The notes: a model not told the origin generated them from the sequence alone. 64,000 bases of DNA from Chloroflexota bacterium (GCA_016235445.1 JACRLB010000001.1:62001-126000); one strand, 5' to 3'; positions 7,553 to 15,597 are shown, numbered from the stretch's first letter. Translations and numbers: made by a program.

Positions 7553-8908
7553 TTAGTGAAACAGGTTATCTTTTATATGCCAAAAATAGTTTAATCCCAT
7601 CGCCGAGGTCCACGCATAATCTTTTCTGTCATTTGTATGCCCACTAAACTTTGTTGGTGCTATTCGTGTAACTATGACGACATGTCCCGCCCCGTGATTT
7701 CTACCGCCAGCAGAATAATAACTATCGGTTATAAGATCACCTAACTGAATAGATGTATTATTATACTGAGTTGTTGCCGCCCAAGTATTATCGAGCCAAT
7801 AGAATAGTCCTTGAGGACTGGAACTGTAATCAGAAACTTTCCAAGTATATGTTCCCGGTGCAGGAGTAAATTTCCAAATAGTATCTGTTGGGAATCCGCC
7901 TTGTCGCAGAGCTTGAGAAACATAGTTTGTGCAATCATCACAGCCGGTAGTAGTCCATACAGCTTTGTAAGCCGCAAGTTGGTTATAAACGGCTGTGTTT
8001 TGAAAAATAGCACTATTGCCAGGGCATCTAAGCGTTGTATTTGATGAGTATGCTCTGTAATTAGCGGCGGATGTTCGAGCATAAGTAAAACTAGCAGCAA
8101 CGGCTGATGGAGCTGAATTACTATCTGATTTTGTGTAATCATTTAGCAATTGCTTTCCCAAGGCTTCAATCGGCATAATGTAGATAATATAATCAGGCAT
8201 CTGTGTAAAATCAGACTTTGCTCTTGCAGAATGACCATTAATCCAGTTTACGTTGTCAAATCCACTCCCGTTGTCAATTTCTTTATCAGTAAATACATCT
8301 TTGCTGAATTGTGTTTGACCATTTTTGGTATCTACAATATCAATTTTGTGCCTTATTCTAAACACCGTTTCAACGCCATTGGCAATCGAATCATTGACCG
8401 CATCAGTTGTGCTTGCAATATACCGTTCAAGGGCTTGCCTTACGTTGTCATTATTAGTATTCAATATCGCCCAACGAGCGGCGGGAATCATTGGGTAATC
8501 TTCTGAGCTATCTAAATTGGGATAACCAAACATAGTTACTGTTTCAAGGATTTCTATGTGGTATACATTTCCCGTTTTGGTCACTACGGTGTCTTCTATA
8601 TACATCTCTGATGTTATAGAAGTCAGGTTTGTGTGCAGTCCCGTGCCATAGAATTCACTATAGTAATCTCTTCGATCCTGAATTAAAGTTTCCATAGCAT
8701 TTGAATAAAAGGACTTATGTAAAGTCTTTCCTGAATTTAAATGCTGGCTATAGTCAGCCAGCATTGCCTTGACATTGTCTGGGACATTTCCAACAAGCAC
8801 AGTTTTTTGTGATTTAGCAAACGCACTAGTTAGTACCAAAACCAAGATTGTCAGTAAGAGTGTTCTTGCTTGACGCTTACTGTTAGAGGCTTTCAAATTG
8901 CGTGTCAT
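7553..8908 (-). CDS. Secreted protein with C-terminal Amidase_6-type (NlpC/P60-like) domain
   Basis: 451 aa. Signal peptide (LLLTILVLVLTSAFA, cleavage near residue 32). Middle part is alpha/beta of unknown type; the C-terminal about 190 residues match the putative amidase (Amidase_6) pattern: a helix with Ala/Tyr (ASFTYARTSAANYRAY), the Cys motif GCDDCTNYVSQALRQGG near residue 323, and the His motif GAGHVVIVT near residue 410. Such domains are Cys-His hydrolases, often acting on cell wall or proteins outside the cell. SD AGGAAGG precedes ATG. Transcribed from the promoter in the 3' end of the luxR gene (9041-9069). Confidence 0.8.
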   Translation of the reverse strand: MTRNLKASNSKRQARTLLLTILVLVLTSAFAKSQKTVLVGNVPDNVKAMLADYSQHLNSGKTLHKSFYSNAMETLIQDRRDYYSEFYGTGLHTNLTSITSEMYIEDTVVTKTGNVYHIEILETVTMFGYPNLDSSEDYPMIPAARWAILNTNNDNVRQALERYIASTTDAVNDSIANGVETVFRIRHKIDIVDTKNGQTQFSKDVFTDKEIDNGSGFDNVNWINGHSARAKSDFTQMPDYIIYIMPIEALGKQLLNDYTKSDSNSAPSAVAASFTYARTSAANYRAYSSNTTLRCPGNSAIFQNTAVYNQLAAYKAVWTTTGCDDCTNYVSQALRQGGFPTDTIWKFTPAPGTYTWKVSDYSSSPQGLFYWLDNTWAATTQYNNTSIQLGDLITDSYYSAGGRNHGAGHVVIVTRIAPTKFSGHTNDRKDYAWTSAMGLNYFWHIKDNLFH

Positions 8909-8969
8909 GGCAAACCTTCCTGATATTGTGATTTATGTGGATAGAAACAAAAACTCTTCAAGATCAAAT

Positions 8970-9008
8970 TCAATCTTTAGGATGTGTCTCTTGAAATTCA
9001 CTACACAT
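8970..9008 (-). CDS. Possible 12-aa leader peptide
   Basis: Behind the promoter at 9041-9069 a strong Shine-Dalgarno (AAGGAGG) lies 5 nt before an ATG that opens a 12-codon frame MCSEFQETHPKD, ending 61 nt before the start of the amidase-domain gene. The leader copy at about 5960-5990 keeps the same SD but has TTG and a stop after six codons. Either a translated leader peptide or just a ribosome landing site kept by duplication. Confidence 0.35.
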   Translation of the reverse strand: MCSEFQETHPKD

Positions 9009-9040
9009 AAGCGCCTCCTTGTAAAATGAATTACTAGATG

Positions 9041-9069
9041 ATTATGGCATATCCAATATTTCATTTCAA
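9041..9069 (-). promoter_or_regulatory. Promoter and leader, copy 2, in the 3' end of luxR-type gene
   Basis: Minus strand -35 TTGAAA (9069-9064), 17-bp spacer, -10 CATAAT (9046-9041). Overlaps the stop codon of the HTH gene at 9066. Drives the amidase-domain gene. Near-duplicate of 5991-6019, same spacing. Confidence 0.65.
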
Positions 9070-9329
9070 TTACGGAAAACCCCACCTTTTTCAACCCACC
9101 ATAGAACGGCTTCTGTCCTTGAGGAAACCCCTAATTTCTTGTAAATGTTCGTCAAATGCTTCTCCACAGTACTAATTGTTACTTGAAGAGAATTAGCCAG
9201 GACTTGATTACACACACCGCGAGAGAGCTGATCGAGAACTTCACATTCCCTGCAAGATAAAGTTACAGTATCCATGTTTGAATTCTTTTGTGAAAAGGAT
9301 GAGCTTGAGTTTTTTCGTTTTGCCGGCAT
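9066..9329 (-). CDS. Small LuxR-type (GerE) helix-turn-helix regulator without receiver domain
   Basis: 87 aa, about the size of a lone GerE domain. Seen: a Ser-rich N-terminus, then TLSCRECEVLDQLSRGVCNQ, the recognition region ISTVEKHLTNIYKKLGVSSR and TEAVLWWVEKGG, which follow the LuxR C-terminal pattern (L-x-x-R-E-x-E-V-L ... S-x-x-T-V-x-x-H). No receiver or ligand domain, so it may act as a stand-alone DNA-binding protein. AAGGAGG lies about 5 nt before ATG. Its own promoter (9377-9406) carries a C9/G9 tract in the spacer. It is followed by a secreted-protein gene read from a promoter inside its own 3' end, so it probably regulates these. Confidence 0.85.
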   Translation of the reverse strand: MPAKRKNSSSSFSQKNSNMDTVTLSCRECEVLDQLSRGVCNQVLANSLQVTISTVEKHLTNIYKKLGVSSRTEAVLWWVEKGGVFRN

Positions 9330-9376
9330 ATTTCCTCCTTATCGCCTTGTGTATTTGATTTTTGAAAGACAAATAC

Positions 9377-9406
9377 TTTATACCCCCCCCCTCGTGTTTT
9401 TGTCAA
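9377..9406 (-). promoter_or_regulatory. luxR-type gene promoter with a 9-bp G/C homopolymer in the spacer
   Basis: Minus strand -35 TTGACA (9406-9401) and -10 TATAAA (9382-9377), 18-bp spacer. Nine consecutive C on the plus strand (9383-9391) fill half the spacer next to the -10 box. Loss of one base would give the ideal 17-bp spacing. Homopolymers in this place cause phase variation in known promoters of other bacteria. Confidence 0.7.
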
Positions 9407-9465
9407 TAAATCTAAGTCAATTTTTTGATACGATAGCCCTACGTTTTTCTGATTGTCGAATACGT

Positions 9466-10035
9466 TTACTGCTGAATATTCCCCACCAGATCCAACTCAG
9501 GCGCGATCTTTCGCATGGCCTGAATTACATTGCCAACATGCTCCCAAACATCCACGCCAAACTCTTTGGCGGCATGTTCCATTTCTGCGCGATTGGTTCC
9601 CGCGGCAAAGGCCTTGTCTTTCCATTTCTTTTTCACCGAACTGGCTTCAAGATCATACAACGAGCGCGAGGGACGCACCAGCGCAACCGCAGTGATCAGC
9701 CCCGTCACCTCGTCACAGGCGCAGATGGCCTTGCGGCGCAGGGTCTCACGCGGCATGTTCATGTGATCGGCATGGCTCAAAATATCCTGAACGATATCCT
9801 CCGGCACGCCGCGCTCGCGCAACATGGGCGCCCCCGCCTGTGGATGCTCCTCCAGCGAGGGGTGAATCTCCCAGTCAAAATCGTGGAGCAGGCCGATCAA
9901 TCCCCACGCTTCCACATCCTCGCCAAATTTTTCGGCATAGAAACGCATGGCGGCCTCCACGCAAAGCATGTGGCGCACAAGGCCTTCATTTTTTACGAAT
10001 TCACGCACCAGGGCAAGGGCTTCATCACGGGTCAT
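9466..10035 (-). CDS. HD-domain phosphohydrolase
   Basis: 189 aa from the ATG at 10035 (MTRDEALALV). An ATG 12 nt earlier overlaps the Shine-Dalgarno GGAGA, so the second start is preferred. HD motif: RHMLCVEAAMRFYA (first His), GLLHDFDWEIHP (HD pair) and HADHMNMP further on, the usual metal ligands of HD hydrolases. Similar small HD proteins are annotated as HDIG-domain hydrolases acting on nucleotides or unknown phosphoesters. Stands alone behind the PhnD-like gene on the same strand (44-nt gap). Confidence 0.8.
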   Translation of the reverse strand: MTRDEALALVREFVKNEGLVRHMLCVEAAMRFYAEKFGEDVEAWGLIGLLHDFDWEIHPSLEEHPQAGAPMLRERGVPEDIVQDILSHADHMNMPRETLRRKAICACDEVTGLITAVALVRPSRSLYDLEASSVKKKWKDKAFAAGTNRAEMEHAAKEFGVDVWEHVGNVIQAMRKIAPELDLVGNIQQ

Positions 10036-10079
10036 TGAGTTCTCCATTGGTCTTTTATCGTGTCGCTGTGCAAGGTGAG

Positions 10080-11093
10080 TTATTTTATCAAACCAGTCAA
10101 ATCCAACCCCGAAGCCTTCACATACGCGGCAAACTCCGCATAGGCCGCGTCCTCCACGATCAGCATCTCGTCCATGCCATACAGGGTCTGGATGGCGGCC
10201 TTGCCTTCGGGCGTGAGCATCAGGTCGATGAACGCGCGCTGAATCACGCGGCGCATTTCAAAGGGCAGTGAATTTGACGTCGAAATATTCTCGTATGGGA
10301 TGATGTCAGGAATGCGCCAGACCACGATCACCTTATCCGTCACATCTGCATAATCCGCTTCAAGCGCAGGCAACTGGCGCGCATCGACGAAGGTCGCGCC
10401 GAAATCGCAGATATCATCCACGTAGACGGCGCGCACCACGCTGGGTTGACCTTCGAGAAACGCTCCGCTTCTGATCTGCGCCCCAGCCTGATTCAGCAAT
10501 CCGAGCGGCACTACATACCCTGACGGGGAGACCTCGTCACTCCAGCAGGCTTTCTTGTCGTTGAATTGTTTCAACGCAACGGCGGCTTCGGTGGTGTTTT
10601 CGTTGCGCGCTTCGTCAAAGTAGGCTGTGAAATTATTTTCGCGGTTGGCAATGATCTGCGCGCCGTAGAAGGTTTGCCCATCCCGCAGTTTTGCAAAGAT
10701 GGCCGTGACCGAATCATTGTCCCGCGCAAGCAGGTACGCATAAGGCGAAAGCGACCCGATATGCGCGTTGCCTTTGTCGAAGGCATCCACCAGCACCTGC
10801 TCGGAGGCGGGCACAACGGTTACCAGGCGGTAGCCCGTCTGCTTCTGGATGAATGCCGCGACGAGTTCACCCGCTTTGATGGCTTCGTTGCTGGGGCGCG
10901 GCGAAGGGGCCAGGGCGAGGATCAATGGATTTTGTTCAGTACCCAATTCGGGCGGGGCGAGAGGCGTTTGTGTGGGGGCAGGAGTCCCCGTAGGGGTCAG
11001 CGTGAGAATCGGTGTGGGAGTCCCCAATGTCAACTGCACTGGGAATGAACATCCAAAAATAAGCAGGGAAAATACCAATAGGACTTTTTTCAT
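10080..11093 (-). CDS. PhnD-like substrate-binding lipoprotein
   Basis: 337 aa. Lipoprotein signal (LLVFSLLIFGC, Cys at residue 15), a Pro/Thr linker (TPTPILTLTPTGTPAPTQTP), then a periplasmic binding fold like PhnD/PtxB: LILALAPSPRPSNEAIKAGE, HIGSLSPYAYLLARD, TFYGAQIIA, CWSDEVSPSGYVVP, VVWRIPDIIPYENIS. PhnD proteins bind phosphonates or phosphite for an ABC importer. No permease or ATPase gene is adjacent, so its partner must lie elsewhere, or it serves as a sensor. Divergent from the DUF4230 gene. Confidence 0.8.
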   Translation of the reverse strand: MKKVLLVFSLLIFGCSFPVQLTLGTPTPILTLTPTGTPAPTQTPLAPPELGTEQNPLILALAPSPRPSNEAIKAGELVAAFIQKQTGYRLVTVVPASEQVLVDAFDKGNAHIGSLSPYAYLLARDNDSVTAIFAKLRDGQTFYGAQIIANRENNFTAYFDEARNENTTEAAVALKQFNDKKACWSDEVSPSGYVVPLGLLNQAGAQIRSGAFLEGQPSVVRAVYVDDICDFGATFVDARQLPALEADYADVTDKVIVVWRIPDIIPYENISTSNSLPFEMRRVIQRAFIDLMLTPEGKAAIQTLYGMDEMLIVEDAAYAEFAAYVKASGLDLTGLIK

Positions 11094-11164
11094 CTTTCAA
11101 GAATGGTTGCTCACAATCATAATGATGTTGCTATAATAAGACAAGTTGTTCGGAAAGGACAAAA

Positions 11165-11839
11165 ATGAAAAATACATTTAACACGATCATGTCGATCTTG
11201 ATTCTGGCGGTGCTGGCGGCTGGTGTTTATTTTATCGTACAGACGGTGCGCGAGAGCGCCGCCGCGGCGACGGCTCCCTTCCAGCAGGTGAACCAGGCGA
11301 ATGAGGCTCTGCAGACCCAGGTCTCGCAGTTGATGAACCCCACGCCCACAATCATACCCGACCCCGTGACGTACATCAATGAGATTCGCGCGCTGGCGCG
11401 TTTGGAGACGATTCAATACAGCATCGAAAAAGTGATCACTGCCGAAGTTGGGCAGGGCACATTTGGCTTTGCATTCGGCGATAAATTATTGTTCGTGGCG
11501 CACGGCATTGTGATTGCAGGCATAGACATGGAAAAATTACAGCCCGGCGATATGCGCATGGAGAACGGCGTGTTGTATGTGCGCCTGCCCCCCACGGAGA
11601 TTTTCATCGCGACGCTCGACAACGAAAAATCCTACGTGTATGACCGCGACACAGGTTTGCTGACCAAAGGCAGTGTAGACCTTGAAACCATTGCCCGCCA
11701 GTCGGCTGAGGATGAGATCCGCAAGGCCGCGCTGGAGGATGGCATTCTCACGCAGGGTGAATTGAATGCCGAAGCCTACCTGCTCAAATTTTTCAACGCG
11801 CTGGGGTTCAAGACAGTGTTGTTCGAGGATGGTTTTTAG
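11165..11839 (+). CDS. DUF4230-family membrane-anchored protein
   Basis: 224 aa. One N-terminal membrane segment (residues 8-28), a short helix with Gln/Ala, then the DUF4230 domain: RLETIQYSIEKVITAEVGQG, GDKLLFVAHGIVIAGIDMEK, LPPTEIFIATLDNEKSYVYD. SD GGAAAGGA precedes ATG, and TATAAT at 11132-11137 gives a leader of about 25 nt. The family has no known function; members are usually exported or anchored. Followed by a terminator. Confidence 0.85.
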   Translation: MKNTFNTIMSILILAVLAAGVYFIVQTVRESAAAATAPFQQVNQANEALQTQVSQLMNPTPTIIPDPVTYINEIRALARLETIQYSIEKVITAEVGQGTFGFAFGDKLLFVAHGIVIAGIDMEKLQPGDMRMENGVLYVRLPPTEIFIATLDNEKSYVYDRDTGLLTKGSVDLETIARQSAEDEIRKAALEDGILTQGELNAEAYLLKFFNALGFKTVLFEDGF

Positions 11840-11849
11840 AAGAATTACC

Positions 11850-11889
11850 ACCGCCTCCGAAATTAATTTCGGGGGCGGTTTTTGTTTTT
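11850..11889 (+). terminator. Rho-independent terminator
   Basis: ACCGCCTCCGAAATT and its near-exact complement AATTTCGGGGGCGGT, followed by TTTTTGTTTTT. Eleven nt after the DUF4230 gene. Confidence 0.9.
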
Positions 11890-11951
11890 AAGTTGCATCC
11901 TCAGAGCATGGGCTTTTCAACCCCCATGTATTTCGACAATTTACCGTGAAG

Positions 11952-11957
11952 TATAAT
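11952..11957 (+). promoter_or_regulatory. -10 box placing a leaderless start for the acyltransferase gene
   Basis: TATAAT ends 8 nt before the ATG at 11966; no Shine-Dalgarno is present between. The -35 is poor (TTCGAC-like). Confidence 0.45.
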
Positions 11958-11965
11958 CCCCGCTC

Positions 11966-13006
11966 ATGGCTTCGCAACCGACCCAGGCACAAAAAAAAAC
12001 AACCCTTCCCTGGGTGGATTTTGTGCGCTTCCTTGCTTCGTTTCTGGTTGTCCTCGCGCATATTGAAGCATGGGGAGCAGGCCCGCACTGGGCGCAAAAA
12101 TTCTTTTATGCCATTTCGCGCAACGGCGTCCCTCTTTTTTTTCTGATCAGCGGCTACCTTTTGCTTTCCAGGCAGGAAAACCTGCAAACATTTTTCAGGA
12201 AGCGCGCCGCCCGCATCGTCATTCCCTTCCTGGTCTGGTCTATGATTTATGATATTCAAAATTCCGGGGCATTTACAGAGACCGGGGTTACCCTCGAAGC
12301 TGTGTTAAAAATGTTTCTTCGCATCTTGCGCGGACCCAGGGCCGGACATTTATGGTTTTTCTACTCGCTCATCGGCCTGTATCTCATCACCCCCATTTTG
12401 CGCATATTTGTTTCCAAGGCCCGCAACTCGGAAATCCTTTACTACATTGCGCTTTGGTTCCTTGCCATGCCCCTCCTTTTCATCGTGGAGGAATTCACGC
12501 CGCTGAAGAATGGCTTTGAAATTTATTACACCGGCGGCTACGTTGGATATTTTCTACTCGGCCACTATTTGGGGCGATTGGAGACCAAGCCGCCTCTGAC
12601 CTGGGCCGCGGCTGGTCTTTTCATAACCGGCTTTCTCTTCACCTTTGCAGTATTCTATTTCGACCTGCCCCCGCAAAATAATGAACTGGTCTTTCGCAGT
12701 TACCCCAGCCTGAATATTGTGCTGATGTCGCTGGGGGCTTTCGTTTTGATCAAGGCGGAAGGTGAAGCAATATCTGCGCGCTGGGTGGGTATTTCCAGCA
12801 ATGCAAGCAGGGCCAGCTTTGGTATTTACCTCATCCACCCCATCGTATTCGCGTGGATGTCGTTTGGTTGGGCGGCGCTTGGTTTTCGAACTGCCGCAGG
12901 AAATTCGATCCTCGTCATTCCACTCGCAACTTTGGTCAATTTTTTGCTCTCATGGATGATCGTTTCTCTTATAAGCAAAGTCCCATTTTTGCGCGAGGTT
13001 GTGTAA
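11966..13006 (+). CDS. Acyltransferase 3 family membrane protein (OafA/YrhL-like)
   Basis: 346 aa, about ten membrane segments. Typical N-terminus WVDFVRFLASFLVVLAHIEA with the catalytic-site His, then the conserved first-loop residues (RNGVPLFFLISGYLL) and ARIVIPFLVW. This family moves acetyl or other acyl groups from the cytoplasm to surface glycans or peptidoglycan. Several of the residues before the start lack a Shine-Dalgarno and a -10 box sits just upstream, pointing to a leaderless message. Ends 1 nt before the converging DUF998 gene. Confidence 0.85.
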   Translation: MASQPTQAQKKTTLPWVDFVRFLASFLVVLAHIEAWGAGPHWAQKFFYAISRNGVPLFFLISGYLLLSRQENLQTFFRKRAARIVIPFLVWSMIYDIQNSGAFTETGVTLEAVLKMFLRILRGPRAGHLWFFYSLIGLYLITPILRIFVSKARNSEILYYIALWFLAMPLLFIVEEFTPLKNGFEIYYTGGYVGYFLLGHYLGRLETKPPLTWAAAGLFITGFLFTFAVFYFDLPPQNNELVFRSYPSLNIVLMSLGAFVLIKAEGEAISARWVGISSNASRASFGIYLIHPIVFAWMSFGWAALGFRTAAGNSILVIPLATLVNFLLSWMIVSLISKVPFLREVV

Positions 13007-13007
13007 A

Positions 13008-13604
13008 TTATCCATCGTTTTTATATAACCGCAACGCCACCGCTTCATTCCACACCAGGATGGCAAGCAGGAAGACATAAAATGCCGCGCCTTTGAGCGC
13101 GAAGGCAGGAGCGGCGAGCGCCAGTGTCAGCCATGTATACAGTGAAAGATTTTTCCATTTTTCATTTTGGCGGAAGGCGAAACCGAGCACGATCATGGCG
13201 GGGAAGAGCGTGAGTCCCAGCAAAACAAATGACAGGTCGTGCAGTCGTCCATGCCAGGTGGCGGGGATGGTGTCCGCAAGCGTAGTGGGGTCTGTGGTGA
13301 ATGCCAAAGCGGCGAGGGCGAGGCCGGCAAAAACAAACAGAGTGGCGCCAACTTTGGAGGCGGGAGCAGGCTTGAGATTAAGAAAGAGGCGGGCGGCAAG
13401 CAGAGACATGAGTCCGCCACTGATGATGAAAGTCGCCGTCATCACCCATCCATATTTTCCGAGGGCCAGCCCGCTGGGCCAATCAAAGGTTGGGTCGTGG
13501 ATGGGATGCCAGCCGAGGCTTTTTAGAAAATCATATTTTACGAATGTAAGTATCGCCAAGACGCTTGCAAAAAGAACGGGGCCGATTAGCAGGATGCGTT
13601 TCAT
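13008..13604 (-). CDS. DUF998-family membrane protein
   Basis: 198 aa with about six membrane segments. DUF998 features: starts with a hydrophobic helix, a periplasmic part with HPIHDPTFDWPSGLALGKYG, then the pair of helices ending in TIPATWHGRLHDLSFVLLG, which holds the conserved H-x-x-x-H-x-x pattern of the family. Function of the family is unknown. Convergent with the acyltransferase gene. Confidence 0.75.
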   Translation of the reverse strand: MKRILLIGPVLFASVLAILTFVKYDFLKSLGWHPIHDPTFDWPSGLALGKYGWVMTATFIISGGLMSLLAARLFLNLKPAPASKVGATLFVFAGLALAALAFTTDPTTLADTIPATWHGRLHDLSFVLLGLTLFPAMIVLGFAFRQNEKWKNLSLYTWLTLALAAPAFALKGAAFYVFLLAILVWNEAVALRLYKNDG

Positions 13605-13615
13605 CCATTAATGAT

Positions 13616-13641
13616 AACAGCCCCGCAAATGCGGGGCTGTT
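13616..13641. terminator. GC-rich hairpin between RRM and DUF998 genes
   Basis: AACAGCCCCGC and GCGGGGCTGTT around a 4-nt loop, an 11-bp perfect stem. It follows the RRM gene on the minus strand and is followed by T-rich sequence on the plus strand. Confidence 0.65.
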
Positions 13642-13674
13642 GCTTTCTTGTTTGTTCAAGGCTGGAGATTTTTT

Positions 13675-13980
13675 CTAGTAGCGGTTCCGTCCGCCGCCAT
13701 CGCGATTTCTGTCGAAATTACGAGGGCGGTCTTCACGGGGTCTGGCGATATTGACGGTAATTGCGCGTCCCATGAAGTCTTGTCCATTGAACATGCTGAT
13801 GGCTTTTTGCGCTTCTTCGGAACTTGCCATTTCGACAAATCCGAAGCCTTTGGCGCGTCCTGTTGCGCGGTCTTTGATCAGAGCAACAGAGGTGACGTTA
13901 CCAGCCTGGCTGAAGTGAGCTTTGAGGTCGTCTTCAGTGGCGGCGTAGGGCAGGTTGCCTACATATAGCTTGTTTTCCAT
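13675..13980 (-). CDS. RRM-type RNA-binding protein
   Basis: 101 aa from ATG 13980 (MENKLYVGNLPYAATEDDLK), preferred to a longer frame because GGAGA lies 6 nt upstream. One RRM: RNP2 LYVGNL at residues 5-10 and RNP1 KGFGFVEM near residue 44, then an Arg/Asn/Gly-rich basic tail (RPRNFDRNRDGGGRNRY). Such short glycine-tailed RRM proteins occur in cyanobacteria, Chloroflexota and others, often cold-induced, and bind mRNA. Monocistronic with its own hairpin terminator. Confidence 0.92.
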   Translation of the reverse strand: MENKLYVGNLPYAATEDDLKAHFSQAGNVTSVALIKDRATGRAKGFGFVEMASSEEAQKAISMFNGQDFMGRAITVNIARPREDRPRNFDRNRDGGGRNRY

Positions 13981-14117
13981 CTCTTCTCCAAATGTGTCCA
14001 CGTTCCAGCCTGAACGTAGGCGAAGTTTATCATGGATTAATACAAAATGAGAAATAAAAATTGGATGAAAACAAGCCCGCTTCTTTCTGCCCTTCGACAC
14101 GGCTCGGGGCGAGGCTG

Positions 14118-14516
14118 TTACCTGCTCCACCCGCCCGGCAGACGCATCACCCCGGCATAGATCAGCAAAAGCGCGCCGAGCACGCAAAACAACGTATTGC
14201 GAAATCGGACTTTGTCTGCCGCATTTTTCCAGCGTGCAGGCAGGTGCGCGGCCACTGCGGCAATGATCATGGTGGTGGCATGTTCAATGCGGAACATGGG
14301 GAAGCCCGCGCCCGTGAAACCCGTCCAGATCATGAGGATGAGTCCAAGAGTGACTTGCAGGTCGAGCAGGCCGCTGAAGCCGGCGGCGAGGCCGCGGTCC
14401 ATGCCTTTGAATGCACTGCCGCCCAGCCAGCCAATTGCGAATTTGACAGCGGCAATCACGGCTACCAGCAGGATGAGCCAGCGCAGGTACGAGTGGACAA
14501 CGAGTAAAAGGTTCAT
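14118..14516 (-). CDS. Four-helix membrane protein, function unknown
   Basis: 132 aa with four membrane segments. A conserved N-terminal HSYLRWLIL, an internal AGFSGLLDLQVTLGLILMIW and RIEHATTMIIAAVAAHLPAR. The His residues in helices 1, 3 and 4 (HSY, EHAT, AAHL) resemble haem or copper ligands in cytochrome-b561-like small proteins, so a redox role is possible, but the family is uncharacterised. Confidence 0.7.
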   Translation of the reverse strand: MNLLLVVHSYLRWLILLVAVIAAVKFAIGWLGGSAFKGMDRGLAAGFSGLLDLQVTLGLILMIWTGFTGAGFPMFRIEHATTMIIAAVAAHLPARWKNAADKVRFRNTLFCVLGALLLIYAGVMRLPGGWSR

Positions 14517-14666
14517 GTTATTTTTTCTCCATCAAGGTTTTTATAAAATTACCGCGCAACATTTGCCTCGTGCGCGCAAATCGTGCAGTGCGACATAAAT
14601 GCCGCAGTACCGTCTTGGTGAAATTATACAGCAAGGCATCTCATCCTTTATAATTCCATTTGAAAC

Positions 14667-14769
14667 GGGTGTGGAATATTTTTTCGGCACTCCGCGTGGG
14701 ACAAGTCTCTGATTTGCCTCGCAAGTCAGAGACTTGCGCCACATTTCCGAAACTTTAGTCCACACTCCC
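14667..14769. mobile_element. MITE-like element, family 2, copy A
   Basis: 103 bp with ends GGGTGTGGA and TCCACACTCCC. The inner 94 bp (14665-14758) is nearly identical, in inverted orientation, to 36559-36652. It also contains an inner stem (AAGTCTCTGA...TCAGAGACTT). No coding capacity. Its end is 21 nt upstream of the enoyl-CoA hydratase start, so it lies in that gene's promoter area. Confidence 0.85.
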
Positions 14770-14789
14770 TCGAACCCTATGGAGAAAAA

Positions 14790-15563
14790 ATGACCTACAC
14801 AACAGTACTGACAGAAATTCGCGGGCGCGTGGGCATCGTCCAATTAAATCGTCCGCAGGCGATGAACGCCTTCAACCTTGCCATGCTTGGCGAAGTCTTC
14901 GATGCGATGGAAGCGTTCGACAAGGATGCGAACATCGGCGCCATCCTCGTGACCGGCAATGAAAAAGCCTTCGCCGCCGGGGCAGATATCAAAGAGATGG
15001 TCGAGGCGTCCTACGTGCAAATGGTCACCGAGGAACGCGTGGCAATTTGGGATCACATCCGCAAAATCCGCAAGCCGGTTATTGCCGCAGTCTCTGGCTG
15101 GGCGCTGGGCGGCGGATGCGAATTCGTGCTTTCGTGTGACATGGTGATCGCAACAGAGTCCGCCAAGTTTGGCCAGCCTGAAATCACCATCGGCGTCATC
15201 CCCGGCGCGGGCGGCACACAGCGGCTCACGCGTTTGGTGGGCAAATACCTCGCCATGGAAATGGTCATCAACAACCGCACACTCACCGCCGCCGAAGCCC
15301 TGCAATTCGGTCTCGTCAACCGCATCGTGCCCGTCGAAGGCTATCTCGATGCCGCAGTGGCCTTCGCCGAAGAGATCGCCTCGCGCGCGCCGCTGGCCGT
15401 GCGCATGGCGAAAGACGCCGTCAACGCCGCATTCGAAACCACCCTCACCGAAGGCCTCAACGTGGAGAAGCGCAACTTCTATCAGCTCTTCGCAACGGAA
15501 GACCAAAAAGAAGGCATGACAGCCTTCATCGAAAAACGCAAACCAAATTGGAAGGGAAAGTAG
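14790..15563 (+). CDS. Enoyl-CoA hydratase/isomerase (crotonase)
   Basis: 257 aa, the normal length. Oxyanion-hole segments AFAAGADIKEM (near residue 60) and ALGGGCEF (near residue 106), with the hydratase glutamates in the GGGCE and QPEITIGVIPGAGGTQR segments, the second being the classic hydratase Glu. It hydrates trans-2-enoyl-CoA to (S)-3-hydroxyacyl-CoA in beta-oxidation. SD GGAG is 6 nt before ATG. Monocistronic here. Confidence 0.93.
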   Translation: MTYTTVLTEIRGRVGIVQLNRPQAMNAFNLAMLGEVFDAMEAFDKDANIGAILVTGNEKAFAAGADIKEMVEASYVQMVTEERVAIWDHIRKIRKPVIAAVSGWALGGGCEFVLSCDMVIATESAKFGQPEITIGVIPGAGGTQRLTRLVGKYLAMEMVINNRTLTAAEALQFGLVNRIVPVEGYLDAAVAFAEEIASRAPLAVRMAKDAVNAAFETTLTEGLNVEKRNFYQLFATEDQKEGMTAFIEKRKPNWKGK

Positions 15564-15597
15564 TTGATTAGTCGAATTGCCTTTTGCTTCGACTATT

